Notes: generated by a model not told the origin, from the sequence alone. 64,000 nucleotides of DNA from Rhizobiales bacterium 62-47 (GCA_001899255.1 MKVX01000011.1:124001-188000), one strand, 5' to 3'; shown: positions 34,253 to 44,716, counted from the first letter of the stretch. Program-made: numbers and translations.

Positions 34253-35758
34253 TTGAATCGGCGAAATTTTGTCCAAGCGTCAGTCGCTTTACCATTCCTG
34301 TCACTCGGCGGTGAAGTGTCGGCACAACCCGCAACGGTTCCGTTCGGTCCCTCCTATGTGCGCCAGTTGGCTCGCGATATCGCCAGCAAGGCCTATCAAC
34401 CGCCGGACGAGAAACTGCCGGATTCGCTGAAGGATTTGGATTACGACCACTACCGCGCCATTCGATTCCTGCCGGACCAAGCGCTGTGGCGCAGCGAAAA
34501 ATTGCCTTTTCAAGTACAGTTCTTCCACCGGGGATTTTTCTATAAGAATCGCGTCGACATATTTGAGGTCGTCGATGGTCGCGCGGCCAAGATCGCATAT
34601 CGTCCTGACTATTTTTCGTTCGGGGATACGCCTGCGCCACCTTCGAACATTGACCTCGGTTTCGCGGGCTTCCGGATTCATGCGCCAATGAATCGGCCCG
34701 ACTACTTTGATGAGGTCTGCGTTTTCCTCGGCGCAAGCTATTTTCGCGCCGTAGCCAAAGGAGAGACCTACGGACTTTCGGCGCGCGGCCTGTCGATCAA
34801 TACAGGTGAAGCCAAGGGCGAAGAATTTCCGCTCTTCAAAATATTCTGGATCGAAAAGCCAGCACCAAATGCGACGTCGATCGTTATTCATGCCTTGCTG
34901 GACAGCAAAAGCGCCACAGCCTCATACCGCTTCACGGTTAGGCCGGGCGCGACCACGTTGTTTGACGTGGAGATGGCGCTCTTTCCGCGGCTTGACTTGG
35001 ATCATGCCGGCCTGGCGCCGATGACAAGCATGTTCTTTTTCGGACCGAATGACCGGGTCGACGTCGATGACTTCCGCCCGTCGGTCCACGATTCTGACGG
35101 CTTGGCCATTTTCAACGGCAGGGGCGAGCAGCTTTGGCGCCCGCTCAGTAATCCCCGCGATCTCCAGATCAGTACATTTTCCGACCTGAACCCGCGGGGG
35201 TTCGGCCTGATGCAGCGGGAAAAGAGCTTTTCTGCCTATCAGGATATTGAATCCCGATTTGAAAAACGACCAAGTCTTTGGGTCGAGCCTATCGGAGACT
35301 GGGGCGAAGGCTCCGTGCAACTGATCGAAATACCCACAAAAGAAGAGATCCACGATAACATCGCTGGCTTTTGGCTGCCAAAAGCTCCTCTGCAAGCCAA
35401 GACGGAGCACAATTTCATCTACCGGATTCATTGGGGGCCGGATGCGCCGAAGGCCCACACATTGGCCCGCTTCTCCCGGACCGGCGTCGGCGCGCGAGGC
35501 GAAGGGACGAAGATCTTTGTGCTCGACCTCATTGGCGATGAGTTGAAAGCCGTCGATCCCAAGCAAGTCAAAGGCGTCGTAACCGCCGAAAAAGCCGAGA
35601 TCAAGAACGTCGTCACACAACCCAATCCGGAAACCGGCGGATGGCGCTTGAGCTTCGAAGTCTCGGTCAAGGACAAAACGCCGATCGAATTGCGCGCGAC
35701 GCTGATGCAGAATGACCAGGCCTTGTCGGAAATCTGGGTTTACCGATGGGCGCCCTAA
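34253..35758 (+). CDS. opgG: Periplasmic glucan biosynthesis protein G
   Basis: OpgG (MdoG) is the periplasmic protein needed to build or branch osmoregulated periplasmic glucans. The product has a twin-arginine-type signal (NRRNFVQASVALPFLSLGG), then the family start FGPSYVRQLARDIASKAYQP, with DLDYDHYRAIRFLPDQALWR about 60 residues on. It ends in an immunoglobulin-like domain. I chose TTG 34253 because GGAG lies six bases upstream and the signal then starts at once; an ATG at 34202 in the same frame would add 17 residues. The normal length (about 500) and intact motifs indicate a working gene. The stop overlaps the opgH start (TAATG). Confidence 0.9.
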   Translation: MNRRNFVQASVALPFLSLGGEVSAQPATVPFGPSYVRQLARDIASKAYQPPDEKLPDSLKDLDYDHYRAIRFLPDQALWRSEKLPFQVQFFHRGFFYKNRVDIFEVVDGRAAKIAYRPDYFSFGDTPAPPSNIDLGFAGFRIHAPMNRPDYFDEVCVFLGASYFRAVAKGETYGLSARGLSINTGEAKGEEFPLFKIFWIEKPAPNATSIVIHALLDSKSATASYRFTVRPGATTLFDVEMALFPRLDLDHAGLAPMTSMFFFGPNDRVDVDDFRPSVHDSDGLAIFNGRGEQLWRPLSNPRDLQISTFSDLNPRGFGLMQREKSFSAYQDIESRFEKRPSLWVEPIGDWGEGSVQLIEIPTKEEIHDNIAGFWLPKAPLQAKTEHNFIYRIHWGPDAPKAHTLARFSRTGVGARGEGTKIFVLDLIGDELKAVDPKQVKGVVTAEKAEIKNVVTQPNPETGGWRLSFEVSVKDKTPIELRATLMQNDQALSEIWVYRWAP

Positions 35759-37899
35759 TGCCTTCCCATCTGTCGACCGTCCTTGAGGAGCGGATTCAAG
35801 GATTCCTGCCAAACGAGAATCCCCTCGTAATGCCGCCGTCGGAGCTTTGGGAGTCTCCTCCCCCCGACCGACGTCCGACATTTGCACAGCGTATGATGCC
35901 CCTACGACGGGCCTTTATCTTGAGCGGTGCGGCGGTCCTCACTTTGGCCGGCAGCACCGAGATGTACGAGGTACTACAGGTTGGGGGCGTCACCTTTCTC
36001 GAAGGAATGATCTTGGCGCTTTATGCGCTGCTGTTCGCATGGATCGCTTTCTCGTTCTTGTCCGCCCTTGCCGGTTTCGCGGTGCTGCTGTTCCGGGCCA
36101 AAGAGACACTGCATATACAGCCGGACGGATGCTTGCCGGCAGTCCTCAGCAGAAACGCGATATTGCTGCCAACTTATAATGAGGACCCGCATCAAATCAT
36201 GGCGCGGTTGCGTGCGATCCACGAATCCGTCGCGGAAACCGGGGCCGGTGCGCAGTTCGACTGGTACGTGTTGAGCGACACCACGAATCCCGAAATCTGG
36301 ATCACCGAAGAGAAATGCTTTTTGCAATTGCGCCGGGACTGCGATGACGCAAGATTGTTTTACCGGCATCGCGCGGACAACATCGCCCGAAAGTCTGGCA
36401 ACATCTCCGACTGGGTCACACGGTTCGGCGGACGTTACGATCACATGATCATCCTCGACGCTGACAGTCTTATGACCGGCGACACAATCGTGCGACTGAC
36501 TGCGGCGATGGAGAAGCATCCCAACGTCGCCCTTATTCAGACCTTGCCGATCGTGGTGAACGCCCGGACCTTGTTCGCGCGACTGCAACAGTTTGCCGGT
36601 CGCCTTTATGGTCCGCTGATCGCCGCCGGCATCGCATGGTGGCACGGTTCGGAGGGAAATTACTGGGGCCACAATGCAATTATACGGGTGCAAGCCTTCG
36701 CGCACCATGCGGGCTTACCGGAATTACGCGGCCGCAAGCCGTTCGGCGGGCACATCCTCAGCCATGATTTTATCGAAGCGGCACTGATGCGGCGCGCGGG
36801 CTGGGGAATCCATATGGCGCCTACGCTCGGAGGAAGTTTTGAAGAATCCCCGCCTTCCCTGCTTGATTTCGCCGCCCGAGATCGACGCTGGTGTCAGGGC
36901 AACCTGCAGCATTTGGCTGTTCTTCCAGCGAGCGGATTGCACTGGATATCACGATTGCATCTCATGACAGGGATCGGCTCCTATCTAACCGCCCCGCTGT
37001 GGCTGCTCTTCCTGGTTCTCGGTATCCTGATCTCGTTACAGGCGCAGTTTGTTCGCCCCGAATATTTTCCGAAAGGCTTCTCGCTATTTCCCGCCTGGCC
37101 GGCACAAGATCCTGTGCTCGCCGCATGGGTGTTTGGTGGCACCGTCGGCCTTCTGCTCCTGCCGAAAATTCTCGCTTTCCTTCTGCTTCTGACACAGAAC
37201 CGTAGCCGTCGGCAGTTCGGAGGCGGTTTGCGAACTTTCATAGGAATCATTGTTGAGACACTTCTCTCCGCGTTGATCGCACCCATCATGATGGTGTTCC
37301 AGTCGACCGCTGTCATCGAGATACTGCTGGGGAATGATGCAGGCTGGCAGGTGCAGCGTCGCGACGATGGCGCCGTTCCTCGACGCGAACTGTATCGAAG
37401 GTACGCCCTACCAACGGTTCTTGGCGTCGGTATGGGTGCAAGCGCCTATGCAATCTCTCTGCCCCTTACGCTCTGGATGTCCCCTGTCGTCCTTGGCCTA
37501 TTGTTAGCGATCCCGATCGGATTGGCTACGTCGACCAGATCCGAGCCTGGGCGACTCCTCGCCACGCCAGAGGAAATCCATCCTCCTCGCATCTTGATCC
37601 GGGCAAGAGAGTTCGCTGCAACACCTGGCGACGCGTCGGGAAATCCGCTGTTCGAGCTGCGTGCCGACAAAGATCTTAGGAAACATCACCTGGATTCAAT
37701 CGCAATACACTCCCCTCGCATCCGCGGGCAGGTCAACGCGCAACTCGCTGTTGCGCGCGCCAAGATTGACGATGCCAGGTATTTCGAGGAAGCGGTGGGG
37801 TATCTCACTCCGGCTGAAACGGTAGCGGTCTTAAATCACGGCCCTACTCTTGAACGGTTACTGGAGATCGACACTGATAATAGTCAAATGGCAGGCTGA
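35758..37899 (+). CDS. opgH: Glucan biosynthesis glucosyltransferase H
   Basis: OpgH (MdoH) is the inner-membrane family-2 glucosyltransferase that makes the beta-glucan backbone and moves it across the membrane. The 713-residue product has two N-terminal helices (about residues 45-110). The catalytic domain has NAILLPTYNEDPHQI (residue 133), LDADSLMTGD (DxD, residue 232) and DRRWCQGNLQHL, the QxxRW-type motif (residue 377). Several helices and a long cytoplasmic tail follow. ATG 35758 overlaps the opgG stop; an ATG 12 bp upstream lies within opgG. Confidence 0.92.
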   Translation: MPSHLSTVLEERIQGFLPNENPLVMPPSELWESPPPDRRPTFAQRMMPLRRAFILSGAAVLTLAGSTEMYEVLQVGGVTFLEGMILALYALLFAWIAFSFLSALAGFAVLLFRAKETLHIQPDGCLPAVLSRNAILLPTYNEDPHQIMARLRAIHESVAETGAGAQFDWYVLSDTTNPEIWITEEKCFLQLRRDCDDARLFYRHRADNIARKSGNISDWVTRFGGRYDHMIILDADSLMTGDTIVRLTAAMEKHPNVALIQTLPIVVNARTLFARLQQFAGRLYGPLIAAGIAWWHGSEGNYWGHNAIIRVQAFAHHAGLPELRGRKPFGGHILSHDFIEAALMRRAGWGIHMAPTLGGSFEESPPSLLDFAARDRRWCQGNLQHLAVLPASGLHWISRLHLMTGIGSYLTAPLWLLFLVLGILISLQAQFVRPEYFPKGFSLFPAWPAQDPVLAAWVFGGTVGLLLLPKILAFLLLLTQNRSRRQFGGGLRTFIGIIVETLLSALIAPIMMVFQSTAVIEILLGNDAGWQVQRRDDGAVPRRELYRRYALPTVLGVGMGASAYAISLPLTLWMSPVVLGLLLAIPIGLATSTRSEPGRLLATPEEIHPPRILIRAREFAATPGDASGNPLFELRADKDLRKHHLDSIAIHSPRIRGQVNAQLAVARAKIDDARYFEEAVGYLTPAETVAVLNHGPTLERLLEIDTDNSQMAG

Positions 37900-39158
37900 T
37901 TCTGCATAATGCGACTAGAGCACCATACGCAATCACAGTATTATCCTCATCAAGATCAAGCCGCCTCGATGGGATCCGTACCACCACGCAAGACCCGTTG
38001 TTGCGTGACGCGAACCAGCTGATCATTGCCAACGACCGAAGAAATTGCATTCGATGGGCATCGATCTGACTTATTCTGCTATAGTGTGAATTCCAGGACG
38101 TCAGCGACTTCCGTATCGTCGACATCACCCGATCCGTGGCGGTGTGCTGGATCATATAGCCGTTTCCAGCAGTTCGTTGGACCCTGCTTTGGAATATGTC
38201 CGAATGCAGTTGAGCCGACTGCGTGTCGATGTCAGCCGGTCCTCGACGCCTGCGATAATGACGACCTAGCGTCTTCAATTTTTTGGTGCTTTTGTACGTC
38301 CGGGCATCCGGAATCATCATGGCTGCTTCGGTGGCGATGCCCGGATCCGAAAAGAACGCAGGGCCATCTCCTTGGGAAAGACGCCAAACTTCTATGGCAT
38401 GGCGGGGGACCGAAGATTTTCGCAGCATACGCAGCCATATCGCACGGTCGATCCACTGTGACAGGGTATTGCTAAGTATGTCGCGGATGGGCGGCAACGC
38501 CGGCACACCCTCGCGACCATTGGGGGGTTTGCAGTGGCTTGGCCAAGTGAACATTTTTAGCACCCACGGACTATCAGGCTGGAGAACAGTACGGCCGGTC
38601 GGCGAAAATCGATCCATTCGTATTAGCGTCCGCTGCGATCTTCGATTTCCGCACCGAAGCTATCAAATTTGAAATCACAATCGTACTTCGTCTACGCTAC
38701 GAGCCGCTGGAGAGCGGCAAAACGGCGCGCTTTGTTACATCCAACTTGAATACGCGCGGCAATATACCAACTATACCCAATGGTCATTTCTGTTGCGCGA
38801 TACCGCATTCTTTATTGTTGGGCGGGTCACCTTAAAACGCGCCGCTTATCCCGGCCGGTTTAAGGCCGTCCGGGTCAATCCACTTCCCTCAGAATAATCA
38901 CGGCGGTTCTCGCCATCGGCTGTCAGCGAACAAACCATCACTTGTTAGATCGGAAAATGTCCTGCTAGAGCTATCGAGATGCTGTGATTCTCTCATGGCT
39001 CGGGCGAAGGAGAAGCAATAATTGAAGCTGTACGGCTCACGCCGGATATGCAGCGAAGCCCGGGTGCAATTGGTTGGGGAGTGGCAAGCAGTCTTCTCAG
39101 CTGCCACATTCGCCATTTGACGCTAGCCTCGACCAGCGCGTTGGGATCCCTGGAATGC
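37900..39158. other. Gene-poor stretch with a PilZ-like remnant at 38562-38668
   Basis: On the minus strand at 38562-38668, pieces in three frames (DFRRPAV, TVLQPDSPWVLKMF) match the start of the PilZ gene at 50233-50582. A shared DNA tract, GGCCGGTCGGCGAAAATC, is visible in both. The rest contains frames on both strands with no family similarity. Nothing else is supported. Confidence 0.5.
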
Positions 39159-39347
39159 ATGGTTCGACTCAGCCATGCGACAACACATTCTGAAGCCCTG
39201 AGCGCACTAGAGAACTATCGTCAGGTCCAGATGGAGATCCTGAATTGTCACGCAAACTACACCCGTGACTTGGCCTATGAGTTAGCGCAGCAAGCAGCAA
39301 AACACTTCAGGAACCAGGCTATCGTCACGAGTGGTGTGATCCTTTGA
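39159..39347 (+). CDS. Small hypothetical protein
   Basis: A 62-residue frame with a helical, protein-like middle (SALENYRQVQMEILNCHANY) lying 27 bp upstream of the Rnk-like gene on the same strand. There is no strong ribosome site. It may be the remnant of a longer gene. Confidence 0.3.
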   Translation: MVRLSHATTHSEALSALENYRQVQMEILNCHANYTRDLAYELAQQAAKHFRNQAIVTSGVIL

Positions 39348-39374
39348 CCAATCCCATTTATAAAGGAGATCGTC

Positions 39375-39818
39375 ATGCGTGGAATTCTACCTCCACTCAT
39401 CCTGTCGCCGCAGGATTACCTGCGGTTACGGGATCTTGTTGCAGACGCTTTGAGAGATCGACATCCTGTCGGTTCCTTTCTGATGTCCGAGGTCGAGCGC
39501 GCCTATGTATGTGACGACGCGGAAGTGCCATCAGATATTGTTCAGCTCAACGACTGGGTTACCTTTCGCGTGGGAGATGAACCGCACCCAGAAAGGAAGT
39601 TGTTGTTATGTCCGGACGACTTCAGCAATCAGCGAATTCATCTATCCGTATTGTCGTTACGAGGTGCCGCACTCCTAGGTCTTCGCATCGGCGATCAGAT
39701 GAAGTTTAATGATCACGAGGGTCAGCTCATTCAGGTGACCGTCGTGCATGTTGGCGCCGTACCCGCTGAGCACGAGTTGTTGTCTTCACACGGCAGGACG
39801 ATATCGATCGAGCATTGA
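39375..39818 (+). CDS. Rnk / GreA-GreB C-terminal family protein
   Basis: A 147-residue protein of the nucleoside-diphosphate-kinase regulator (Rnk) type, which has a short helical N-terminus and the FKBP-like GreA/GreB C-terminal fold and touches RNA polymerase. Family landmarks are LPPLILSPQDYLRLRDL at the start, DIVQLNDWVTFRVGDEPHPE in the middle, and LSVLSLRGAALLGLRIGDQM. The usual end (GDLxW-type) reads MKFNDHEGQLIQVTVVHVGA. AAAGGAG lies 7 bases before the ATG. Confidence 0.8.
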   Translation: MRGILPPLILSPQDYLRLRDLVADALRDRHPVGSFLMSEVERAYVCDDAEVPSDIVQLNDWVTFRVGDEPHPERKLLLCPDDFSNQRIHLSVLSLRGAALLGLRIGDQMKFNDHEGQLIQVTVVHVGAVPAEHELLSSHGRTISIEH

Positions 39819-40277
39819 AACACCCATTGGACCGCGCGGCGCCGCTGGCGTCCCAACGTTACTTTGGGCTGACTTTGTATCATGTCGCTCGTATGCGAGG
39901 GGGCATCGTTTACACGCTTACAAACGCATCCTTATGGATAGGTTTGCGGCCGCATCGACGCGAACTATGTGACATGCGAATGTGAGGAACTCACGGTGCA
40001 CTTACGAAGTCTGCGGACGTCGTGCGGACGCGGCCTCGTAGAGCGACTGCGGTACGATCTGCAACGCAGCGAGGAAACCGTGGTGACGAACGGGGTCCAA
40101 TCCAGACTCACCAGAATGGTCGAGGCCATAGCCGCGCCCCAGCCCTTAGCTTAAGTGTGGAATTTCAACTCCACCTTCGTCGGCATCCCTTATTCCATAA
40201 GGAATTCGGGGTTCCGACTATGCCGGAGATCTCTTCTGGAGGTGGCCGAAAACTAGTGGCCCCAGCGGACCCGCCCT
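39819..40277. other. No confident gene
   Basis: A 61-codon frame at 39969 (TCECEELTVHLRSLRTSCGR) is the only protein-like candidate; it has no ribosome site and no known relative. Confidence 0.4.
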
Positions 40278-41528
40278 TCAGAGGGAAAAACCCGGATAGA
40301 CGAAAGCATCGCGGATTCTCTCGGCGTCTTTCTCTGAGACGCCGCTGGCGCGCGTAGTGTCGTACCACGCCGCTTCTACCTGAGCCTTCATGTCGTTAAC
40401 GATCTTCTCGGCTTCGGCGCGTTCGAGCAGAAACCGTGTGTGCTGCGAGAGGATGTTCTTCTCATTGGCGTAGCGCCCCTGATCACCGCAATCGAGCGCG
40501 AGATAACGGCGTTCCAAGCTTACGGGCGTCGAGGGCGTGAGGTCGTATGCCGGAGAAAGCTTCCAGTTCTTCTCCTTGGCGATGATCGCGTGATTACGCG
40601 GATGATCGTCGATATTGGAAATCAGCGCGTTGAAGCAGACGCGGCGGAAGAGTTCCTTGGCGTCCTTCTTGGGTTCCTCAACGATGCGGCGCATCTCTTC
40701 GACCATAATAATATAGGACCAGTTCTGGCGCGCCTCCGGTGCTTCGTCAGAGCGCAGAATGGTCAGACCACTGACCATGCGCGCGCGTGTGTAGCCTTTG
40801 TTTGTCCTCTCCCGGTCGAAGCGTTTGACGAGAAGAACATCCTTGCCGCCCACCGTCTCAATGCGGCTTTCGGCTGTAGCGAGGCCGCATTCGCGAGCGA
40901 GTCGCAGCATGGCAAACTCGACGCGCGTGTTGTTCCAGCGATCGTCCGCCCGGTTAAATTTAGCCACCCACAGCGCGCCGTCGGCCTGCACGACGGCCTT
41001 GGGACGCGCTCCGCCCATCGAAGTGCCGAGCAGCATCAGATCCTGCACCTGCTGCGCCTGCGGGTCGTTGGGCAGGTCGTCCTTGACCAAAGCATCCGCC
41101 AACGTTTGCAGTTTCTCCAGATCGATCACCTGGTTGAATTTGCGTTTGGGCGAGGGAGGCTCGGTATTGAGTCCGAAGCCGAGCGCGCCCGCACGGTCGT
41201 CTGCTGATTCCAGCAAGTAATCGAGTTCGCCGAGTTGCGCCTTGCCTGCGTGCTTTTCGATGACGCGCCGGCCCCAGTAGTCGGGTCCGGCGTCACGCAG
41301 CGCCCCGAACACGCCATTGAGCAAGGCGGTTTCGTAGGTGCGCTTGGATAACTTGAGTTCGACAGGATCGATTTCAACCGCGCGCGGATCTTCGAGATAT
41401 TTGCTGCGGTAGACGAACCGCCCGAGCGCGTCGTTGCTCAACACGAACTTCCCCGCCGTCACCGCCGACGTTTCGCCAGGCAGGGTAATGTAGACGAAAC
41501 ATTCGGTGGTAGAAGGTTTAGAAATCAC
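40278..41528 (-). CDS. hipA: HipA-family serine/threonine kinase toxin
   Basis: HipA toxins phosphorylate a cellular target (glutamyl-tRNA synthetase in E. coli) and drive growth arrest and persistence. The 416-residue product has the N-terminal subdomain (FVYITLPGETSAVTAGKFVL), the nucleotide loop SMGGARPKAVV (about residue 173), the catalytic loop NALISNIDDHPRNHA (about residue 310) and the metal-binding AYDLTPS. All key residues are intact. It starts at GTG 41528, overlapping the hipB end by 11 bp. It is kept in check by the HipB encoded upstream. Confidence 0.92.
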   Translation of the reverse strand: MISKPSTTECFVYITLPGETSAVTAGKFVLSNDALGRFVYRSKYLEDPRAVEIDPVELKLSKRTYETALLNGVFGALRDAGPDYWGRRVIEKHAGKAQLGELDYLLESADDRAGALGFGLNTEPPSPKRKFNQVIDLEKLQTLADALVKDDLPNDPQAQQVQDLMLLGTSMGGARPKAVVQADGALWVAKFNRADDRWNNTRVEFAMLRLARECGLATAESRIETVGGKDVLLVKRFDRERTNKGYTRARMVSGLTILRSDEAPEARQNWSYIIMVEEMRRIVEEPKKDAKELFRRVCFNALISNIDDHPRNHAIIAKEKNWKLSPAYDLTPSTPVSLERRYLALDCGDQGRYANEKNILSQHTRFLLERAEAEKIVNDMKAQVEAAWYDTTRASGVSEKDAERIRDAFVYPGFSL

Positions 41529-41859
41529 CGCTCAACCCCTTACTCTTGCGCACGCGTGTCTTCTCCTTGGCCGACGCCAGCATCAGCCCTTGTTCGTCGG
41601 TCGCCGGATTGGCGAGATTGCTTAAGGGGCCAAGTAGGTCATAAGCCCACAGCAAAGCGGCGTAGACGCCTGAGGCTGTTGAAGCCTTTCCCTTCTCAGC
41701 CTCCATGACGGCGCGGCGCCCGGTCCCAATTTTCTCGGCGGCCTCTTTGATCGTGAGTTCGCGCCGGATGCGGGCGACGCGCAGGTTCTCGCCCAGACGC
41801 TTGAGGGCCTGTTCGACTGGATAGGGCGGAGATTGTAAGAGTGGATTCTTGTTCGCCAT
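41518..41859 (-). CDS. hipB: HipB-type Xre-family antitoxin
   Basis: A 113-residue protein with a helix-turn-helix (LGENLRVARIRRELTIKEAA, then GTGRRAVMEAEKGKASTASG; residues 22-62) and a flexible tail ending KSKGLSGDF. HipB neutralises HipA and represses its own operon through palindromic operators, which are visible just upstream. Gene order antitoxin-toxin and overlap are typical. Confidence 0.9.
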   Translation of the reverse strand: MANKNPLLQSPPYPVEQALKRLGENLRVARIRRELTIKEAAEKIGTGRRAVMEAEKGKASTASGVYAALLWAYDLLGPLSNLANPATDEQGLMLASAKEKTRVRKSKGLSGDF

Positions 41860-41865
41860 GTGCCT

Positions 41866-41970
41866 TCAAAAACACCTTAAAATGGTTATGGTGCTTTTTA
41901 AAGCATATAATATGATCCCGAGGGAATTTCAAGATGCGTGCTTTCAAAGCAACCTAATAGTGCTTAAAGT
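41866..41970 (-). promoter_or_regulatory. hipBA operator region with repeated TGCTTT-n-AAAGCA palindromes
   Basis: Two perfect palindromes lie upstream of hipB: TGCTTTTTAAAGCA at 41892-41905 and TGCTTTCAAAGCA at 41939-41951, 47 bp apart start to start. A half site TGCTTAAAG lies at 41961. Autoregulation by HipB at such spaced palindromes is the known rule for the family; that these are the sites is inference. The AT-rich stretch 41905-41913 is promoter-like. Confidence 0.75.
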
Positions 41971-42685
41971 TCTTTTAACGGCACATACCGCGCTGGAGAA
42001 TCTAGTCCAAGTAGCCGCAGTTGGCACTGGGTAAAGAGAGGTTATTCAAAGGCTTAAAAGCCCTAACCCTAGAAGAACAGCCGCCAGGAAGTTGCGCATA
42101 CCCACCGGCCGAAGCGCAAACTCTGTGGAATCCCGTTTTTGGCGATTCCACATTTAAGCTGCGGGCTGGTAGCCGCGCCGGGGCTTTCGAACCAGTTGAT
42201 CGGCGGCAGGCCCATGGCCTCCACCGCCTTGGTAACGATGCCGATGCCGCCGTCCACCATCCATTGAAGGTGAGGATCACCACTACCGTCGGCAACAGAT
42301 GCGGCAGACATCGCTGAACATACCGATCGCGGGGAGTGGCGCCGCACTGATGCCTTTGGCCTCGATGAACGTTTCCATGGGTCTGCACTTCATCGCCGGA
42401 ATGACGACAAACGTCCGTTGACAGTTGCTGTCATTCAGAAGTTGCTCTGCATCTCGTTCTCCTCGCCATTGAGATCCACCCGATTTCCGGTTCCCGGAAC
42501 GCGATGATGACAGCTCCCGCCAAGACGCAATCTCGCAATAGCGAGATTGCCGGCCATCACCCTCATCTAGAGCTTTTGGGATGATCTCGTTCCTCAAGCG
42601 CGTAAGGCGCCGGCGTGGAAAAGCTAAACGGTCCCGCTTCGGCGTTTCAATCTGGCAGTAATCATGTAAAGTTGCCGCCATCCAA
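41971..42685. other. No gene; one hairpin
   Basis: Frames on both strands show no family similarity. A short inverted repeat TGGAATC/GATTCCA at 42126-42150 is the only structure seen. Confidence 0.45.
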
Positions 42686-44575
42686 TTGAGACCGTTGCAA
42701 GCCGTGCCCAACAAAAATCGGGAAAGCCCGGGAAGCAGTAGCGCGACCTTCCCATTTCGCGGTGGCGAAATGGGAGAACTCATTCGAGCACTCGACTGGT
42801 CCAAGACCAGCCTGGGGCCCATCGCGGAATGGCCTGCGCATCTGAAGTCTGCTGTCGGGCTAATGCTGCCTGCAAAAGCACAGATCGTGCTGTTTTGGGG
42901 TCCGGACTTCGTCGCCCTGTACAACGACACCTACAGGCCGAGCATCGGCGACAAGCATCCCAGGGCGCTCGGACGTCCGGCGCGGGAAAATTGGGCCGAG
43001 TTGTGGGATGACCTTGAACCGCTGCTGAAGCAGGTCCTAATCACGGGCGAAACGGTATCCGCCAAGGACCGCCCCTTCTACATCGAGCGGCGCGGTTATC
43101 CGGAAACGGCTTACTTCAATATCTCCTACTCACCGGTCCACGACGCTTCCGGCACCGTCGACGGCGTGCTGTGCATCGTCGAGGAAACAACACAGCGGAT
43201 TGCCGCCGAACAGGCATTGGCGCAGACGGAAGAACGCCTCTCCTACGCACTCCAAGCTGCGGGCATGATCGGGACGTTCGATACGGACCTGCGTACGGAT
43301 ACGGTCTATTCCGATGCTCGCTTTGCGGCGATGTTCTCGTTGGACCCGCAGAAGGGTGAGAACGGTGCTCCCCTCGCCGACTATCTCGCCAGTATTCATC
43401 CGGACGACGTTAAGCGAGTGAGCGACGCAATTCAGCAGGCGATTGTAACAGGCGAAAAATGCATTCTCGAATATCGTGTCGTAAACCGAGACGGGAAAAT
43501 CCAGTGGCTCGATGTCCACGGCCAGTGTCTTTACGACGAGACCGGGAAGCCCTGGCGAATGCCGGGCGTCGCGGTTGACATCAGTGACCGCAAACGAGCG
43601 GAGCTGGCGAGCGCACGACTCGCCGCGATCGTCGAATCGTCCGACGATGCGATCATCAGCAAGAACCTCGATGGAATCATCACAAGCTGGAACATCGGCG
43701 CCCAACGGCTTTTCGGCTATTCGGCGCAAGAGGTTATCGGCAAGTCCCTCACGCTATTGATCCCGGACGATCGCCAGGACGAAGAACCTGATATACTGGC
43801 GCGGATTCGCAACGGCGAGCGCGTTGAGCATTTCGAGACAATTCGGCGAAGGAAAGACGGCAGTCTAGCCGACATATCCCTCACGGTTTCGCCGATCAGG
43901 AACAGTGACGGCCATGTCATCGGCGCCTCGAAAATCGCCCGCGACATCAGCGAGCGCAAGGCAGCCGAACGGCTCAACGACACACTGCTGCGTGAAATGA
44001 AGCACAGGCTGAAGAACAATCTTTCGACCGTGCTGGCGATCGCGCGGCAGAGCTTTCGGGGCCATGGAAGCGAGAGTGACGATTTCCGAAAGTTCGAGGC
44101 GCGTCTGCTGGCGTTGTCGAACGGCCACGACCTAATCACCCGGGACAATTGGGAGAGTGCGAAGCTGAAGGACGTCGTTGCTCAACTGCTGACCATGCAC
44201 GGACGCCAACGATTTGAAACCGACGGGCCGGACCTGCGGCTTTCACCAAAATCCGCCTTGGCGCTCAGACTGGCGCTCCATGAATTGGCGACCAACGCCG
44301 CCAAATACGGCGCGCTTTCGGTCCCCACCGGGCGAGTGTTTATCAAGTGGAGCATCAAACATGATAGCTCTACCGGGCTCATCTTCCGTTGGCAGGAGCA
44401 GAATGGCCCGGAAGTGAGGCCGCCAAGCCGAAAAGGGTTCGGTTCGCAGTTGATCGAGCGGGTGCTGGCCGGCGAACTTCAAGGCAAGGCTCAAATCACT
44501 TTTGACCCAACCGGAATTGTTTGCGAAATCGACGCACCGCTATCCGCTGAATGGGAAGAAACCTCGCCAGCATAG
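42686..44575 (+). CDS. HWE-family sensor histidine kinase with PAS domains
   Basis: A 629-residue soluble sensor kinase. An N-terminal PAS-like region (LIRALDWSKTSLGPIAEWPA, near residue 32, then FWGPDFVALYNDTYRP) is followed by two PAS domains: FDTDLRTDTVYSDARFAAMF to MPGVAVDISDRKRAE, then IVESSDDAIISKNLDGIITS to IGASKIARDISERKA. The HWE kinase core has the phospho-acceptor His near residue 440 (REMKHRLKNNLSTVLAIARQ) and the ATP-binding HELATNAAKYGALS. HWE kinases are typical of alphaproteobacteria and often sense light or stress. No response regulator lies next to it. The start is unsure (TTG 42686 or GTG 42704). Confidence 0.9.
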   Translation: MRPLQAVPNKNRESPGSSSATFPFRGGEMGELIRALDWSKTSLGPIAEWPAHLKSAVGLMLPAKAQIVLFWGPDFVALYNDTYRPSIGDKHPRALGRPARENWAELWDDLEPLLKQVLITGETVSAKDRPFYIERRGYPETAYFNISYSPVHDASGTVDGVLCIVEETTQRIAAEQALAQTEERLSYALQAAGMIGTFDTDLRTDTVYSDARFAAMFSLDPQKGENGAPLADYLASIHPDDVKRVSDAIQQAIVTGEKCILEYRVVNRDGKIQWLDVHGQCLYDETGKPWRMPGVAVDISDRKRAELASARLAAIVESSDDAIISKNLDGIITSWNIGAQRLFGYSAQEVIGKSLTLLIPDDRQDEEPDILARIRNGERVEHFETIRRRKDGSLADISLTVSPIRNSDGHVIGASKIARDISERKAAERLNDTLLREMKHRLKNNLSTVLAIARQSFRGHGSESDDFRKFEARLLALSNGHDLITRDNWESAKLKDVVAQLLTMHGRQRFETDGPDLRLSPKSALALRLALHELATNAAKYGALSVPTGRVFIKWSIKHDSSTGLIFRWQEQNGPEVRPPSRKGFGSQLIERVLAGELQGKAQITFDPTGIVCEIDAPLSAEWEETSPA

Positions 44576-44716
44576 TCGCGCAGATTGCTCACCAACCCGG
44601 TCAGCGGTGACTGGCCCCCTCGCGATCGGCCTCATCGGCGAGCCGCAGTAGCAATCGCGCAGTGTCCGGGTCACGTGCCGCCAGCGCCAATCGACGATAC
44701 CGTAAACCACGCAAGC

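Noticed and set aside
37844-38617. 257-codon minus-strand frame after opgH
   Set aside because: It overlaps the opgH end, lacks a start signal, and contains the PilZ remnant in mixed frames.
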